Positions 26,266 through 34,503 of a DNA stretch of 64,000 nt are shown here, piece by piece. The notes beneath the pieces were generated by a model. That model searched no databases. It was not told the origin of the DNA and saw only the letters and a list, made by a program, of their open reading frames with translations. The DNA is from Chitinivibrionales bacterium (GTDB lineage Bacteria > Fibrobacterota > Chitinivibrionia > Chitinivibrionales > WJKA01). The position numbers and the translations under genes were made by a program. The number at the start of each line of letters is the position of its first letter. Position 1 is the stretch's first letter. The stretch is taken from NCBI GenBank assembly GCA_014728295.1, contig WJLW01000025.1, forward strand, positions 108,862 through 172,861, in the 5' to 3' direction.

Positions 26266-29200
26266 ATGATGAAACCGGAAAACGAACAACGCAGCAGTAT
26301 GCTTCTCAACGGCTGGTGGGATTTTCTGCCGGTGCTCGAAGAAGCGGGGAAATCGCATCTTTTGCCGCAGGACATTCCTCAGTCGGACTGGCTCAAAGAT
26401 GTGATAATCGTGCCCGGTTCCTGGACGCGCGGTCATGATGTATATCCCGAAGAGATAGTGCAGCAGAAGCCCTGGCTTGGATGGCGCATCTATGACAATT
26501 ACGGCTATCCTGAAGCTTGGGACGCCACTAATACGGCCTGGTATCGCACCATTTTTACTGTCGCAGAGGTGCAGAGCAGCCGGCGCTGGTTCCTGCACTT
26601 TGGCGGTATTTTGCGGGAAGCGTGGATTTTTGTCAACGGGCATGAGTGCGGCCGCTCGTACAATGGTATTTTGCCGGTCGAATGCGAAGTTACCAAGGCG
26701 CTGCGGGAGGGAAGCAACGAGCTTGTCGTCTACGTCACCGACTATCGCCGGGATGAGAACGGCCGGTGCTTTACGCCGGTTGGCGCCGACCAAATGATTG
26801 ACCAGATGGGAATCTGGCAGGATGTTAGGTTGGAGAGCCGACCCGATCCCTTCCTTTACGATGTAACCATCCGCACTAGCGTAAGACAGAGGCGGATTGA
26901 CGCAATTGTTGAGGTCGAGAACTCATGCGAATCCAGCAAGCATGCGTTTGTACGGTGCACGGTGCTGGATAATGGTGAAGCGTTTGCTTCATTTGCCGGC
27001 AGAGAATTTGCTTTGCTATCCGGTGAGCAGACGCGTATCGAAGCAAGTTGCAGTCGCTATGATTTTCACTACTGGTCGCCCCACGACCCGCATCTCTACT
27101 CTCTCAGAACCGAGCTGCTGATCGACGGCGCCGTCGTTGATTGCAATGTGCAGCGGTTTGGATTTCGCGAGGTCTGGGTTGACAAACACAATATTATGCT
27201 AAACGGCCGGCCCATCCGTTTGCGCGGTGAGTGGTGTCACAAGCATAATTTCGACAATTTCCGTCCGGAATACATCCGTCAGTGGTACGGCATGCTCAAA
27301 GACTGCAACATGAATTACATCCGAACGCATACATTTCCGCATCCGTCGGTTTTGCTGGACATCGCCGACGAGATGGGCATTCTCGTATCCGTTGAAGCCG
27401 GCTGGCATTTCGGTAACCGGCTTGCGCTTGATAAACAAGAGCTGTGGCAGGGCGCCCGGCAGCACATACGTGACATTATCCGCCGCGACAAAAACCACCC
27501 CTCGGTCATACTCTACAGCGTCGGCAATGAGGTGCGCTGGGCCTGGGATACTGCCGCTATCGTCAAGCACGTTCCGGCTTTGCGCAAACTGTATGAAGAA
27601 CTCGATCCGACACGTATTGCCTACCATGACGGTGACAGTTCGCTGTGGGATGAGCGCGAGCAGCAATTGCTGAGTCGTCATTATGGCCTGGAGTGCGCGG
27701 GGGAAGGCTGGTGGGACAGGCGGCAGCCGCTGCACGTCGGGGAGATGGGCAAATGGCACTTCGGACAACCGATTGATAATACCATTTTCGGTGATGATGA
27801 GATCTTCGGCTCATTTGCTGCCTGTCACAAAGCAATTGCTCTTGAGGCGGCTGATATCATCGAACAGGGACGTGCCAACGAGGTCGCCTGCCTGTTTCCG
27901 TGGAATTTGTCCGGGCTGGATAATTTCCGGCCATGGAAAGAGGAGCACACCTTCAGCGTTGATAAGCCAAACAGCCCCGGTATCAAAATTCTGCGTTCGG
28001 CGCCCTACGGATCGGAGTTTACCTGGTGGAATGCGTCAAAGCAAGGCTATGCGCCCGGCATCAGTTTTGCGATTATTAAAAAAGCCTTCCGCCCATGTGC
28101 GGCAATTGTGCGCGAAAAACGCAGCAGGTTCTACGATGACCAGCGTATCCGTCACACCCTCACCATTGTCAATGACGAGCCGCAGACACTGCTCGGATTG
28201 CTTAATGTCAAGCTTATCTGCAATGGCAAACTATTTCAGGAGCAGTCACAGGACGTAGTGGTCAAGCAGGGAAATACGCATACGGTGCAGATGAACATCC
28301 CGTTGCCCAAATGCCCCGAGCCTGCTGCAGTCGAGATTCACACAATGTTGTTCGATAAGGATTCGATCAGAGACTTTCAGACGCGCCGAATCAAAGTTTT
28401 TCCTGCCGATGAAAAGCGCCGTTCCTGGAACCTGTCTTCCGTGATGACGTTCGGGAGCGGGCCGATTGCAGAATTGCTTTCTCTGCATGGTGTTGCCGTT
28501 AAGCGGGTCGAGCGCCTCGACGACGCCCGGCGCTGCAATGAAGCGGTGCTGATTATAGAAAAAGATGCCATCCAGCCGGAAACGACACAAAATCTCACCA
28601 TCAAAAAGCTGCTTGAATCCGGAAAGCGCATTCTCATCCTCGAGCAAAATGTCAGTCCGCTGCCGGAAGTGACCATCGATGTCAAACCTGCCGAAGCCGG
28701 TCATATCCGCGGCGGGCAAAACAATATTCTGGCCGGATTTGATGCGGATGATTTTGCCTGGTGGGGCGATGATCCTTACGGCAAACAGGGGTCGGATTCT
28801 ACGGTCGTCAACCAGCCCTACACCAAACCGGCAACCGGGCACACCAGAATCCTGCTCCACAGCGGCGGTGGTGATTTTGGCGGCGGCGGCCTGAACTGGA
28901 CGCCACTTTTCGAGACCAGGGTTGGTACTGGCGTTGCTCTTGCGTGTCAATTGCGAATCAGCGAAAAAGCATCAGAGCTTCCGTCTGCGCGAAAGCTGCT
29001 GCGAAATCTGCTACAGTGGCTTGCAGAATTCAAACCGGCGCCTGCTCGCACCTGCACGCCGCTGAGTGAGCCTTGCGGCGCCTACATTTCCCGGCTTGGA
29101 GCACGCATTGCAGCCGCGTCCGACAGTGAGCTTGCAATTCTCGACGGTGATGTCGACAGGGTTGCTGTCATGTCTGCCTGTGAAATTGCACAGGACGGAG

Positions 29201-30255
29201 CGACCGCGCTCTTTGTAGAAGTATCGCAGCAGACAATTGCTGAGCTTGCCGTAATCACGGGTTATCCTATCGAAGCAGTTGATCTGGGTGAGCACTACCA
29301 CCTCGTGCGTGCACAGCATGACGGCCTGCTCGAAGGCATCAGCAATCAGGAGACCTACTGGCTGGACAGAGCTCACTATTGCCCCGGGACTCTGCACAAC
29401 AGAAAGATGAGCAAGACGTTGATTCGCTGTGCCGAAGCGAATCATTTGCTGGTCAGTGAGCAAAACAGTTGCTGGCGGGAATTTTACACCCTGGACGCAA
29501 AATCCGAGCGCTACCGCATGCCGGTGATTACCTGGATGCTTGGAAACGGCCCACGTGATTCGGCGAGCGGACTGGCTGTACTTCCGTACGGCAAAGGGCG
29601 CATTATTTTGTGCCAGATTCCAATGCCGAAAGACCCCTATCCCAAAGCCGACATTTTCTGGACACACCTGCTCGGCAACCTTGGCGTTTCTTTCGAGCGA
29701 ACACTCTTTGATGGTGAGAAAACGGTTCCGGGCGGCAGGAAAAGTAGCGGTTCTCCGCATCTCGTCAAATGGATTCCCGAACCTCGAGCATCGATACTTC
29801 CTGAAATCGTAAAAAGTGCGACGCCGCGGGAGTATCGTCTACCCAATCAGGCGCTCTACAGTTCATTCGCGTGGCAAAATGGAATTTGCGAGGATGGTAC
29901 GTTCACTTCTCCCATCGATGCGAAATCCATCGTTATCGCGTTCGAGGTCAAGCCTGGTAAAGCGCGCAAAGCCGTTGCGGTTGAGGGCGGTTTGCCCAAT
30001 CCTGCTCAGCAAACGTTGCTCAACATCGAGGGTGAGGGAAAGGTAACCGTCTGGGTAAACGGAAAGCAATTTGAGACTATCAATCCGGGAGCTGAAAAAA
30101 AAGGAGTAGTTGCTGACATCGATCTCGAGGCGGAATGGAACAGCGTTGTGCTCCATTGGCTGGGACCTGTCGGCGCCAACCAGCGGCTCAAACTGCTCTT
30201 TCGCAACCGGCAACAGGAAGCTGAAGTGACGTTCAGTTTTGATTGGAGAATTTAA
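26266..30255 (+). CDS. Glycoside hydrolase family 2 enzyme, large, apparently cytoplasmic
   Basis: A 1329-residue GH2 protein without a signal peptide. The N-terminal sugar-binding domain (about 85-185) has WFLHFGGILREAWIFVNGHE and MGIWQDVRLE. An Ig-like domain follows, then a TIM barrel from about 300. The catalytic acid/base is Glu422 in YSVGNEVRWAW and the nucleophile Glu493 in HVGEMGKW, a spacing normal for the clan. The C-terminal 700 residues are unusual: a region like a class I glutamine amidotransferase-like or beta-galactosidase trimerisation fold (ILILEQNVSPLP, CAEANHLLVSE), then a final beta-sandwich. Substrate specificity (galactoside, mannoside or glucuronide) cannot be read from sequence. 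The next gene is a sugar-binding lipoprotein, which suggests use of imported oligosaccharide. Confidence 0.88.
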   Translation: MMKPENEQRSSMLLNGWWDFLPVLEEAGKSHLLPQDIPQSDWLKDVIIVPGSWTRGHDVYPEEIVQQKPWLGWRIYDNYGYPEAWDATNTAWYRTIFTVAEVQSSRRWFLHFGGILREAWIFVNGHECGRSYNGILPVECEVTKALREGSNELVVYVTDYRRDENGRCFTPVGADQMIDQMGIWQDVRLESRPDPFLYDVTIRTSVRQRRIDAIVEVENSCESSKHAFVRCTVLDNGEAFASFAGREFALLSGEQTRIEASCSRYDFHYWSPHDPHLYSLRTELLIDGAVVDCNVQRFGFREVWVDKHNIMLNGRPIRLRGEWCHKHNFDNFRPEYIRQWYGMLKDCNMNYIRTHTFPHPSVLLDIADEMGILVSVEAGWHFGNRLALDKQELWQGARQHIRDIIRRDKNHPSVILYSVGNEVRWAWDTAAIVKHVPALRKLYEELDPTRIAYHDGDSSLWDEREQQLLSRHYGLECAGEGWWDRRQPLHVGEMGKWHFGQPIDNTIFGDDEIFGSFAACHKAIALEAADIIEQGRANEVACLFPWNLSGLDNFRPWKEEHTFSVDKPNSPGIKILRSAPYGSEFTWWNASKQGYAPGISFAIIKKAFRPCAAIVREKRSRFYDDQRIRHTLTIVNDEPQTLLGLLNVKLICNGKLFQEQSQDVVVKQGNTHTVQMNIPLPKCPEPAAVEIHTMLFDKDSIRDFQTRRIKVFPADEKRRSWNLSSVMTFGSGPIAELLSLHGVAVKRVERLDDARRCNEAVLIIEKDAIQPETTQNLTIKKLLESGKRILILEQNVSPLPEVTIDVKPAEAGHIRGGQNNILAGFDADDFAWWGDDPYGKQGSDSTVVNQPYTKPATGHTRILLHSGGGDFGGGGLNWTPLFETRVGTGVALACQLRISEKASELPSARKLLRNLLQWLAEFKPAPARTCTPLSEPCGAYISRLGARIAAASDSELAILDGDVDRVAVMSACEIAQDGATALFVEVSQQTIAELAVITGYPIEAVDLGEHYHLVRAQHDGLLEGISNQETYWLDRAHYCPGTLHNRKMSKTLIRCAEANHLLVSEQNSCWREFYTLDAKSERYRMPVITWMLGNGPRDSASGLAVLPYGKGRIILCQIPMPKDPYPKADIFWTHLLGNLGVSFERTLFDGEKTVPGGRKSSGSPHLVKWIPEPRASILPEIVKSATPREYRLPNQALYSSFAWQNGICEDGTFTSPIDAKSIVIAFEVKPGKARKAVAVEGGLPNPAQQTLLNIEGEGKVTVWVNGKQFETINPGAEKKGVVADIDLEAEWNSVVLHWLGPVGANQRLKLLFRNRQQEAEVTFSFDWRI

Positions 30256-30392
30256 ACACAACAGGTGCAGAGAAAACGCAGAGAGTGAATTTTTTTCACC
30301 ATGCGAAGCATGGGGCCCACAGGTGGGAATTCGCACATACTATATTCCAGATTAGTTGTTGCTATCTGTAACTCTTTATCAGGGAGGGCTTT
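30256..30392 (+). other. Gap with three small palindromes between GH2 and XylF-like genes
   Basis: Within 137 bases lie GTGAA/TTCAC around a T-run (30285-30299), CCATGC-GAA-GCATGG (30299-30313) and CCCA-CAGG-TGGG (30316-30327). Together they may act as a transcription terminator or an mRNA-stabilising element; none has the standard stem plus T-tail on the plus strand. A strong Shine-Dalgarno GGGAGGG (30382-30388) precedes the next ATG. Confidence 0.4.
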
Positions 30393-31382
30393 ATGCAATG
30401 GGGAAGGTTGACTTGTGCGTGCTCTGTATTTATTCTGCTGGCCTGTTCGCCTAAATCATCCGTATCATCAGGGAACTTAATCGGCTTTGCGCTGGCGGAT
30501 CTTGATGGACGGCAAAAGGATCGTGACCGCTTCGTTGCCGTTGCTGAATCGCTGGGGGCGCAAGTGATTGTTCAGAATGCAGGTGGCGAGCACGCTACTC
30601 AATTGAAGCAGTGTGCCGACATGCTTGAACGCGACATCAAACTGCTGGTTATCGAGCCGGCGGATCCTGTTGAAGCAGCCTCAATTGTTGAACAGGCCCA
30701 TGAAAAGAACGTCAAGGTCATTTGCTACGATTACATGATCGACATGGCACCGGTTGACCTTTGCGTGTCTTTTGACAGAGTCAAGGCAGGGGAGATGCAG
30801 GCGCAATCGGTATTCCAGCACGCACCGCAGGGAAATTACCTGATTCTGCTTGGCGATGCGGATGACAAGCCGGCCGGCAGGCTTCACCAGGGGCATATGA
30901 ATGTTCTGCGCGACGCAATTTATGCCGGCCGGATTACTATTGCCGATAAAGCAGAGTGTCCGCACTGGTCAGGTGACTCGGCTCACGTTATTGCCCAAAC
31001 GGCCTTGTCCAAGGGCAAAATAGATGCTGTTATTGCTTCGAATGATGCGCTGGCCGCAGGAGCCATTGCCGCTTTGGAAGCACAGGGAGTGGCGGGAACT
31101 GTTCCCGTGTCGGGCATGAATGCGAGTGCACGTAATTGTCGGTATATCGAAGCAGGGAAGCAGTTGATGTCTGTGCTGCCCCCGGTCGAAAGGATGGCCG
31201 CACGCGCTGCGCGTCTTGCGGTGACCCTAGCGAATGGCGGTGTAGTGGACGAGGTAGATACGCAGGTATTCAACGGCAGTGAAGAGGTTCCTGTCATTTT
31301 GTTGCAGCCGTCTGCCGTAACGAAGGAGAACCTCAAACAGCATGTTATCGCCGCGGGGAGCTACGAAAAAGAAGAGTTCTAA
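30393..31382 (+). CDS. Sugar ABC transporter substrate-binding lipoprotein (XylF/RbsB family)
   Basis: A 329-residue periplasmic binding protein of the type 1 (ribose/xylose) fold. It has a lipoprotein signal (SVFILLACS, Cys18) although such proteins are usually free in the periplasm. Recognisable segments are LIGFALADLDGRQKDRD, LLVIEPADPVEAASIVEQA, VKVICYDYMI, and the hinge part VIASNDALAAGAIAALEAQG with VSGMNAS. Closest in style to D-xylose-binding XylF. No ATPase or permease gene follows; it stands between GH2 and rex, so it must use transporter subunits coded elsewhere or act as a sensor. Function is inferred from fold. Confidence 0.87.
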   Translation: MQWGRLTCACSVFILLACSPKSSVSSGNLIGFALADLDGRQKDRDRFVAVAESLGAQVIVQNAGGEHATQLKQCADMLERDIKLLVIEPADPVEAASIVEQAHEKNVKVICYDYMIDMAPVDLCVSFDRVKAGEMQAQSVFQHAPQGNYLILLGDADDKPAGRLHQGHMNVLRDAIYAGRITIADKAECPHWSGDSAHVIAQTALSKGKIDAVIASNDALAAGAIAALEAQGVAGTVPVSGMNASARNCRYIEAGKQLMSVLPPVERMAARAARLAVTLANGGVVDEVDTQVFNGSEEVPVILLQPSAVTKENLKQHVIAAGSYEKEEF

Positions 31383-31421
31383 TAAGTATAGGCATAGTCG
31401 CGCCACTCGACAAGCATAAGG

Positions 31422-31439
31422 TAGTGAAAAAAATCACAA
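31422..31439. promoter_or_regulatory. Rex operator, upstream copy
   Basis: TAGTGAAAAAAATCACAA matches the Rex consensus TTGTGA-6(A/T)-TCACAA at 17 of 18 positions. It lies 15 bases before the -35 element of the rex promoter. Rex binds such sites when NADH is low and leaves them when NADH rises, so the rex-serC-serA operon is likely under redox control by its own product. Confidence 0.8.
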
Positions 31440-31454
31440 CAAAATCAAGCCCCC

Positions 31455-31483
31455 TTGATTTTTAGAGACAAATGCTGTATATT
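31455..31483 (+). promoter_or_regulatory. Sigma70-type promoter of rex-serC-serA
   Basis: TTGATT (31455-31460) and TATATT (31478-31483) are 17 bases apart, giving a predicted start near 31490. The leader is about 45 bases and contains the second Rex-like palindrome. The promoter thus sits between two operators. Confidence 0.7.
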
Positions 31484-31514
31484 AAAGCTTCAATTGATCC
31501 TTTGAACATTTTAA

Positions 31515-31532
31515 AAGTGAAATAATTCACCA
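31515..31532. promoter_or_regulatory. Second Rex-like operator, in the rex leader
   Basis: AAGTGAAATAATTCACCA keeps the GTGA-N6-TCAC core with three mismatches at the outer positions. It ends two bases before the rex ATG and occupies the place where a Shine-Dalgarno would be. Binding here would block transcription elongation; no ribosome-binding site is visible, so rex may be translated poorly on purpose. Confidence 0.6.
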
Positions 31533-31534
31533 CA

Positions 31535-32158
31535 ATGCCTCGCAACATCCCTAAACCTGCGATTCAAAGGCTTTGCCGCATGCATCACCATCTCAGGCAG
31601 CTTGAAATAGCGGGAATTACCCGGACAACTTCACCTTTGCTGGCCGGCAACCTGGGGTTTGCGGCGCACAGCATTCGCAAGGACATCAATTTTCTGGGAG
31701 AAGGCGTAGGGGAGCAGAAGGCCGGCTATGATGTTAGCAGGCTGAGGGGACATATTGCGCAGGCCTTAGGACTGGAATCCAGGATCAATCTCTGCATTGT
31801 CGGGCTTGGCCGCCTGGGAACTGCCTTGATGCACTATGCCGACTTTCCGCCGGGCCGGTATGCTTTGGTTGCCGGATTCGATTCGAATGTCAACAAACTC
31901 GAAACACTTGCCACCGAAATCCCGCTTTTCGCAGCGTATGAAATGAGCGACGTTGTGCACCGCCTGGATGTTCACCTGGCATGTCTCACCGTTCCTCACG
32001 AAGCAGCTCAGGAATGTGCCGGGCGATTGTGTCGCGGCGGGATAAGGGGGATTCTTAATTTTACGTCCTGTCCGATTCAATGCGATGCTTCTGTCAAGGT
32101 ACGCAATCTGGATGTGATTACCGAACTCGATATCATAGCCGCAGTCGTGCAGCATTAA
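31535..32158 (+). CDS. rex: Redox-sensing transcriptional repressor Rex
   Basis: A 207-residue Rex. Residues about 1-80 are the winged helix (the recognition segment AAHSIRKDINFLGEG is intact, then GAGYDV-like QKAGYDVSRL). Residues 85-207 are the NADH-binding Rossmann domain with VGLGRLGTALMHY and FDSNVNKLE. The protein represses genes for reductive metabolism and releases DNA on binding NADH. It is followed 30 bases later by serC and then serA, an unusual set of partners. Serine synthesis begins with an NAD-dependent oxidation (SerA), so redox control is sensible, but this is inferred. Confidence 0.94.
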   Translation: MPRNIPKPAIQRLCRMHHHLRQLEIAGITRTTSPLLAGNLGFAAHSIRKDINFLGEGVGEQKAGYDVSRLRGHIAQALGLESRINLCIVGLGRLGTALMHYADFPPGRYALVAGFDSNVNKLETLATEIPLFAAYEMSDVVHRLDVHLACLTVPHEAAQECAGRLCRGGIRGILNFTSCPIQCDASVKVRNLDVITELDIIAAVVQH

Positions 32159-32188
32159 CCTTTAACCAAATTTAGCCAAGGAGAACAT

Positions 32189-33271
32189 ATGCCGCGTAAG
32201 TACAACTTCTCAGCCGGACCTTCAATTCTGCCGGAACCGGTGCTGCAAAAAGCAGCTTCGGAACTAGTCGATTACCGGGGTCAGGGTATGTCCGTCATGG
32301 AGATGAGTCATCGTTCACCGGAATATAAATCTATAATCGAAGGCGCCGAAGCATCTCTGCGCGAAATCATGGCAATTCCCGCAAATTATTACGTGCTCTT
32401 TGTGCAGGGGGGTGCGCAGAGTCAATTCGCTATGGTTGCGCTTAACCTGATGCACAAGCACAAGAAGGCCGACTACCTCAACACTGGCCAATGGTCGAAA
32501 AAGGCGATTGCCGAAGCTAAGCGCTATGGTACGGTTAATGTGGTAGCCAGCTCCGAAGATACGACATTCACCTACATACCTCAGACCACTGCGGACATGT
32601 TTGATCCGCAGGCGGATTATGTCCACATCACGACCAATAATACAATCTATGGCACTTGCTTTAAATCATTGCCCGAGACCGGTGATGTTCCTCTTGTTGC
32701 GGATATGTCATCCAATATTCTTTCGGAAAGAATGGATGTATCAAAATTCGGTCTGATTTATGCGGGCGCCCAGAAAAATATCGGGCCTGCCGGGGTAACC
32801 GTGGTAATCGTGCGCAAGGATCTGGTCGGCAATGCCCTGGATTTCTGCCCGACCATGTTCAACTATCAGACTCATGCCGACGCCGGCTCGATGTATAATA
32901 CCCCGCCGACCTATGGCATCTACATGGCCGGACTGGTTTTTGAGTGGATCAAAGAACTCGGTGGTGTATCTGCGCTCGAAATGGTTAACAAACGCAAGGC
33001 GGCCGCGGTGTACGAGTTTCTTGACAATTCAGAGCTGTTTTCCGGAACGGTAGTTGCCGGAGACCGTTCGATAATGAATGTGCCTTTCATCTTGCCGACC
33101 GATGAGCTGAACGCAAAGTTCATTGCCGAGGCAAAGGAGCTGGGATTTGTCAATCTCAAGGGACATCGCACGGTCGGCGGCATGCGTGCCAGTATATACA
33201 ATGCCATGCCCGAAGAAGGTGTGATGAAGCTGATTGCTTTTATGAAACAATTTGAAACCGATAACCGCTAG
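32189..33271 (+). CDS. serC: Phosphoserine aminotransferase
   Basis: A 360-residue PLP enzyme of full length, behind AAGGAGA. It converts 3-phosphohydroxypyruvate and glutamate to phosphoserine. It opens with the family segment YNFSAGPSILPEPVLQKA. The PLP-lysine segment is LIYAGAQKNIGPAGVTVVIV (Lys at about residue 197), and the C-terminus has LKGHRTVGGMRASIYNAMP. It shares a transcript with rex upstream and serA 11 bases downstream. Confidence 0.97.
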   Translation: MPRKYNFSAGPSILPEPVLQKAASELVDYRGQGMSVMEMSHRSPEYKSIIEGAEASLREIMAIPANYYVLFVQGGAQSQFAMVALNLMHKHKKADYLNTGQWSKKAIAEAKRYGTVNVVASSEDTTFTYIPQTTADMFDPQADYVHITTNNTIYGTCFKSLPETGDVPLVADMSSNILSERMDVSKFGLIYAGAQKNIGPAGVTVVIVRKDLVGNALDFCPTMFNYQTHADAGSMYNTPPTYGIYMAGLVFEWIKELGGVSALEMVNKRKAAAVYEFLDNSELFSGTVVAGDRSIMNVPFILPTDELNAKFIAEAKELGFVNLKGHRTVGGMRASIYNAMPEEGVMKLIAFMKQFETDNR

Positions 33272-33282
33272 CAGGAGGAACT

Positions 33283-34446
33283 ATGCTTAAAATACAGACA
33301 TTAAATAAAATCTCGAGCGCGGGCCTGGATTTGTTGCCTCGTGACGAATATGACGTTGCTTCGGAGCTTCTCAATCCGGACGCAATTCTGGTTCGCAGCG
33401 CGAAAATGCACGATATGAAACTGGCGACTTCCCTCAAGGCGATTGCGCGTGCCGGCGCCGGCGTTAACAATATTCCAGTCGATGCATGTTCGCAAAAAGG
33501 CATTGTCGTTTTCAATACGCCGGGAGCCAATGCCAACGGCGTCAAAGAACTGGCAATTGCTGGAATGATCATCTCATCACGCAACATCATCGACGGTGCC
33601 GCCTGGGCAAAAACGCTCAGTGGCAAAGGTGATGAGGTTCCCAAACTGGTCGAAAAAGGAAAGTCCAATTTTGCCGGTTGCGAAATCATGGGCAAAAAGC
33701 TGGGTGTCATCGGCCTGGGCGCTATCGGTGTGATGGTGGCCAACACAGCCATCGGTCTGGGCATGGAAGTTTCGGGCTATGATCCATTTATTTCGGTCGA
33801 AGCCGCCTGGGGACTTTCGCGCTCGGTCAAACGCGCATCCAGCCTCGAAATGCTGTTGGCCGAATCGGATTATATATCTCTGCATTGTCCCTTGACTGAT
33901 GATACAAGGGGATTGCTGGGAAAAGAAAAGTTTTCGGCAATGAAAAAAGGCGTCCGCATTCTCAACTTTGCGCGCGGAGGTCTGGTGCAGAATGGTGCAC
34001 TCAAAGAAGCTCTTGCACAGGAGATTGTCCTGTCTTACGTAACCGACTTTCCGGATGAAGAATTACTGGAAATGGAAAAGGTGGTCTCAATACCGCACCT
34101 GGGCGCCTCGACTGGCGAGGCCGAAAACAATTGCGCGGTAATGGCGGTGACTCAGGTAAAAGAGTACCTGCTTCACGGAAATATAACCAACTCGGTCAAT
34201 TTTCCGAACTGCTCGCTGGCCCCTGCCCGCGATAAACGTATCATTGTCGCCAATGAAAACGTACCGAATATGGTTGGCCAGATTACTTCGGTGCTCGCAA
34301 AAGAAAAGCTTAACATAGGCGAGATGCTCAATAAAAGCCGGGGTCCCCTGGCATATAACATCATAGATGTAGACGGTGATGTGCCCGATACTATTGTTGA
34401 GCAGTTGCAGAAGATACAAGGAGCGATTATGGTGCGGGTGCTTTGA
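33283..34446 (+). CDS. serA: D-3-phosphoglycerate dehydrogenase
   Basis: A 387-residue enzyme for the first step of serine synthesis (3-phosphoglycerate to 3-phosphohydroxypyruvate with NAD+), behind AGGAGGA. The NAD-binding motif is LGVIGLGAIGVMVANTAIG (about 140-160), with ILNFARGGLVQNGAL and the catalytic-His segment VSIPHLGASTGEAE. The last 75 residues resemble an ACT domain (NMVGQITSVLAKEKLNIGEM) likely to give serine feedback. Length fits the short form (no intervening domain). It lies in the operon with rex and serC. A gap of 57 bases separates its stop from that of the convergent peptidase-MA gene. Confidence 0.96.
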   Translation: MLKIQTLNKISSAGLDLLPRDEYDVASELLNPDAILVRSAKMHDMKLATSLKAIARAGAGVNNIPVDACSQKGIVVFNTPGANANGVKELAIAGMIISSRNIIDGAAWAKTLSGKGDEVPKLVEKGKSNFAGCEIMGKKLGVIGLGAIGVMVANTAIGLGMEVSGYDPFISVEAAWGLSRSVKRASSLEMLLAESDYISLHCPLTDDTRGLLGKEKFSAMKKGVRILNFARGGLVQNGALKEALAQEIVLSYVTDFPDEELLEMEKVVSIPHLGASTGEAENNCAVMAVTQVKEYLLHGNITNSVNFPNCSLAPARDKRIIVANENVPNMVGQITSVLAKEKLNIGEMLNKSRGPLAYNIIDVDGDVPDTIVEQLQKIQGAIMVRVL

Positions 34447-34503
34447 GCCGGAACTTAATTCGAAAACTCAATCAGCGTCTCGAACTATGCCCGGGGCGCT
34501 TTC

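Noticed and set aside
30285..30299. GTGA...TCAC palindrome before the XylF-like gene as a third Rex operator
   Set aside because: The spacing between the half-sites is 7 and the flanks do not match; it is better explained as part of the hairpin cluster.
34447..34503. Terminator between the convergent serA and peptidase-MA genes
   Set aside because: Only weak, interrupted complementarity and no T-run on either strand.
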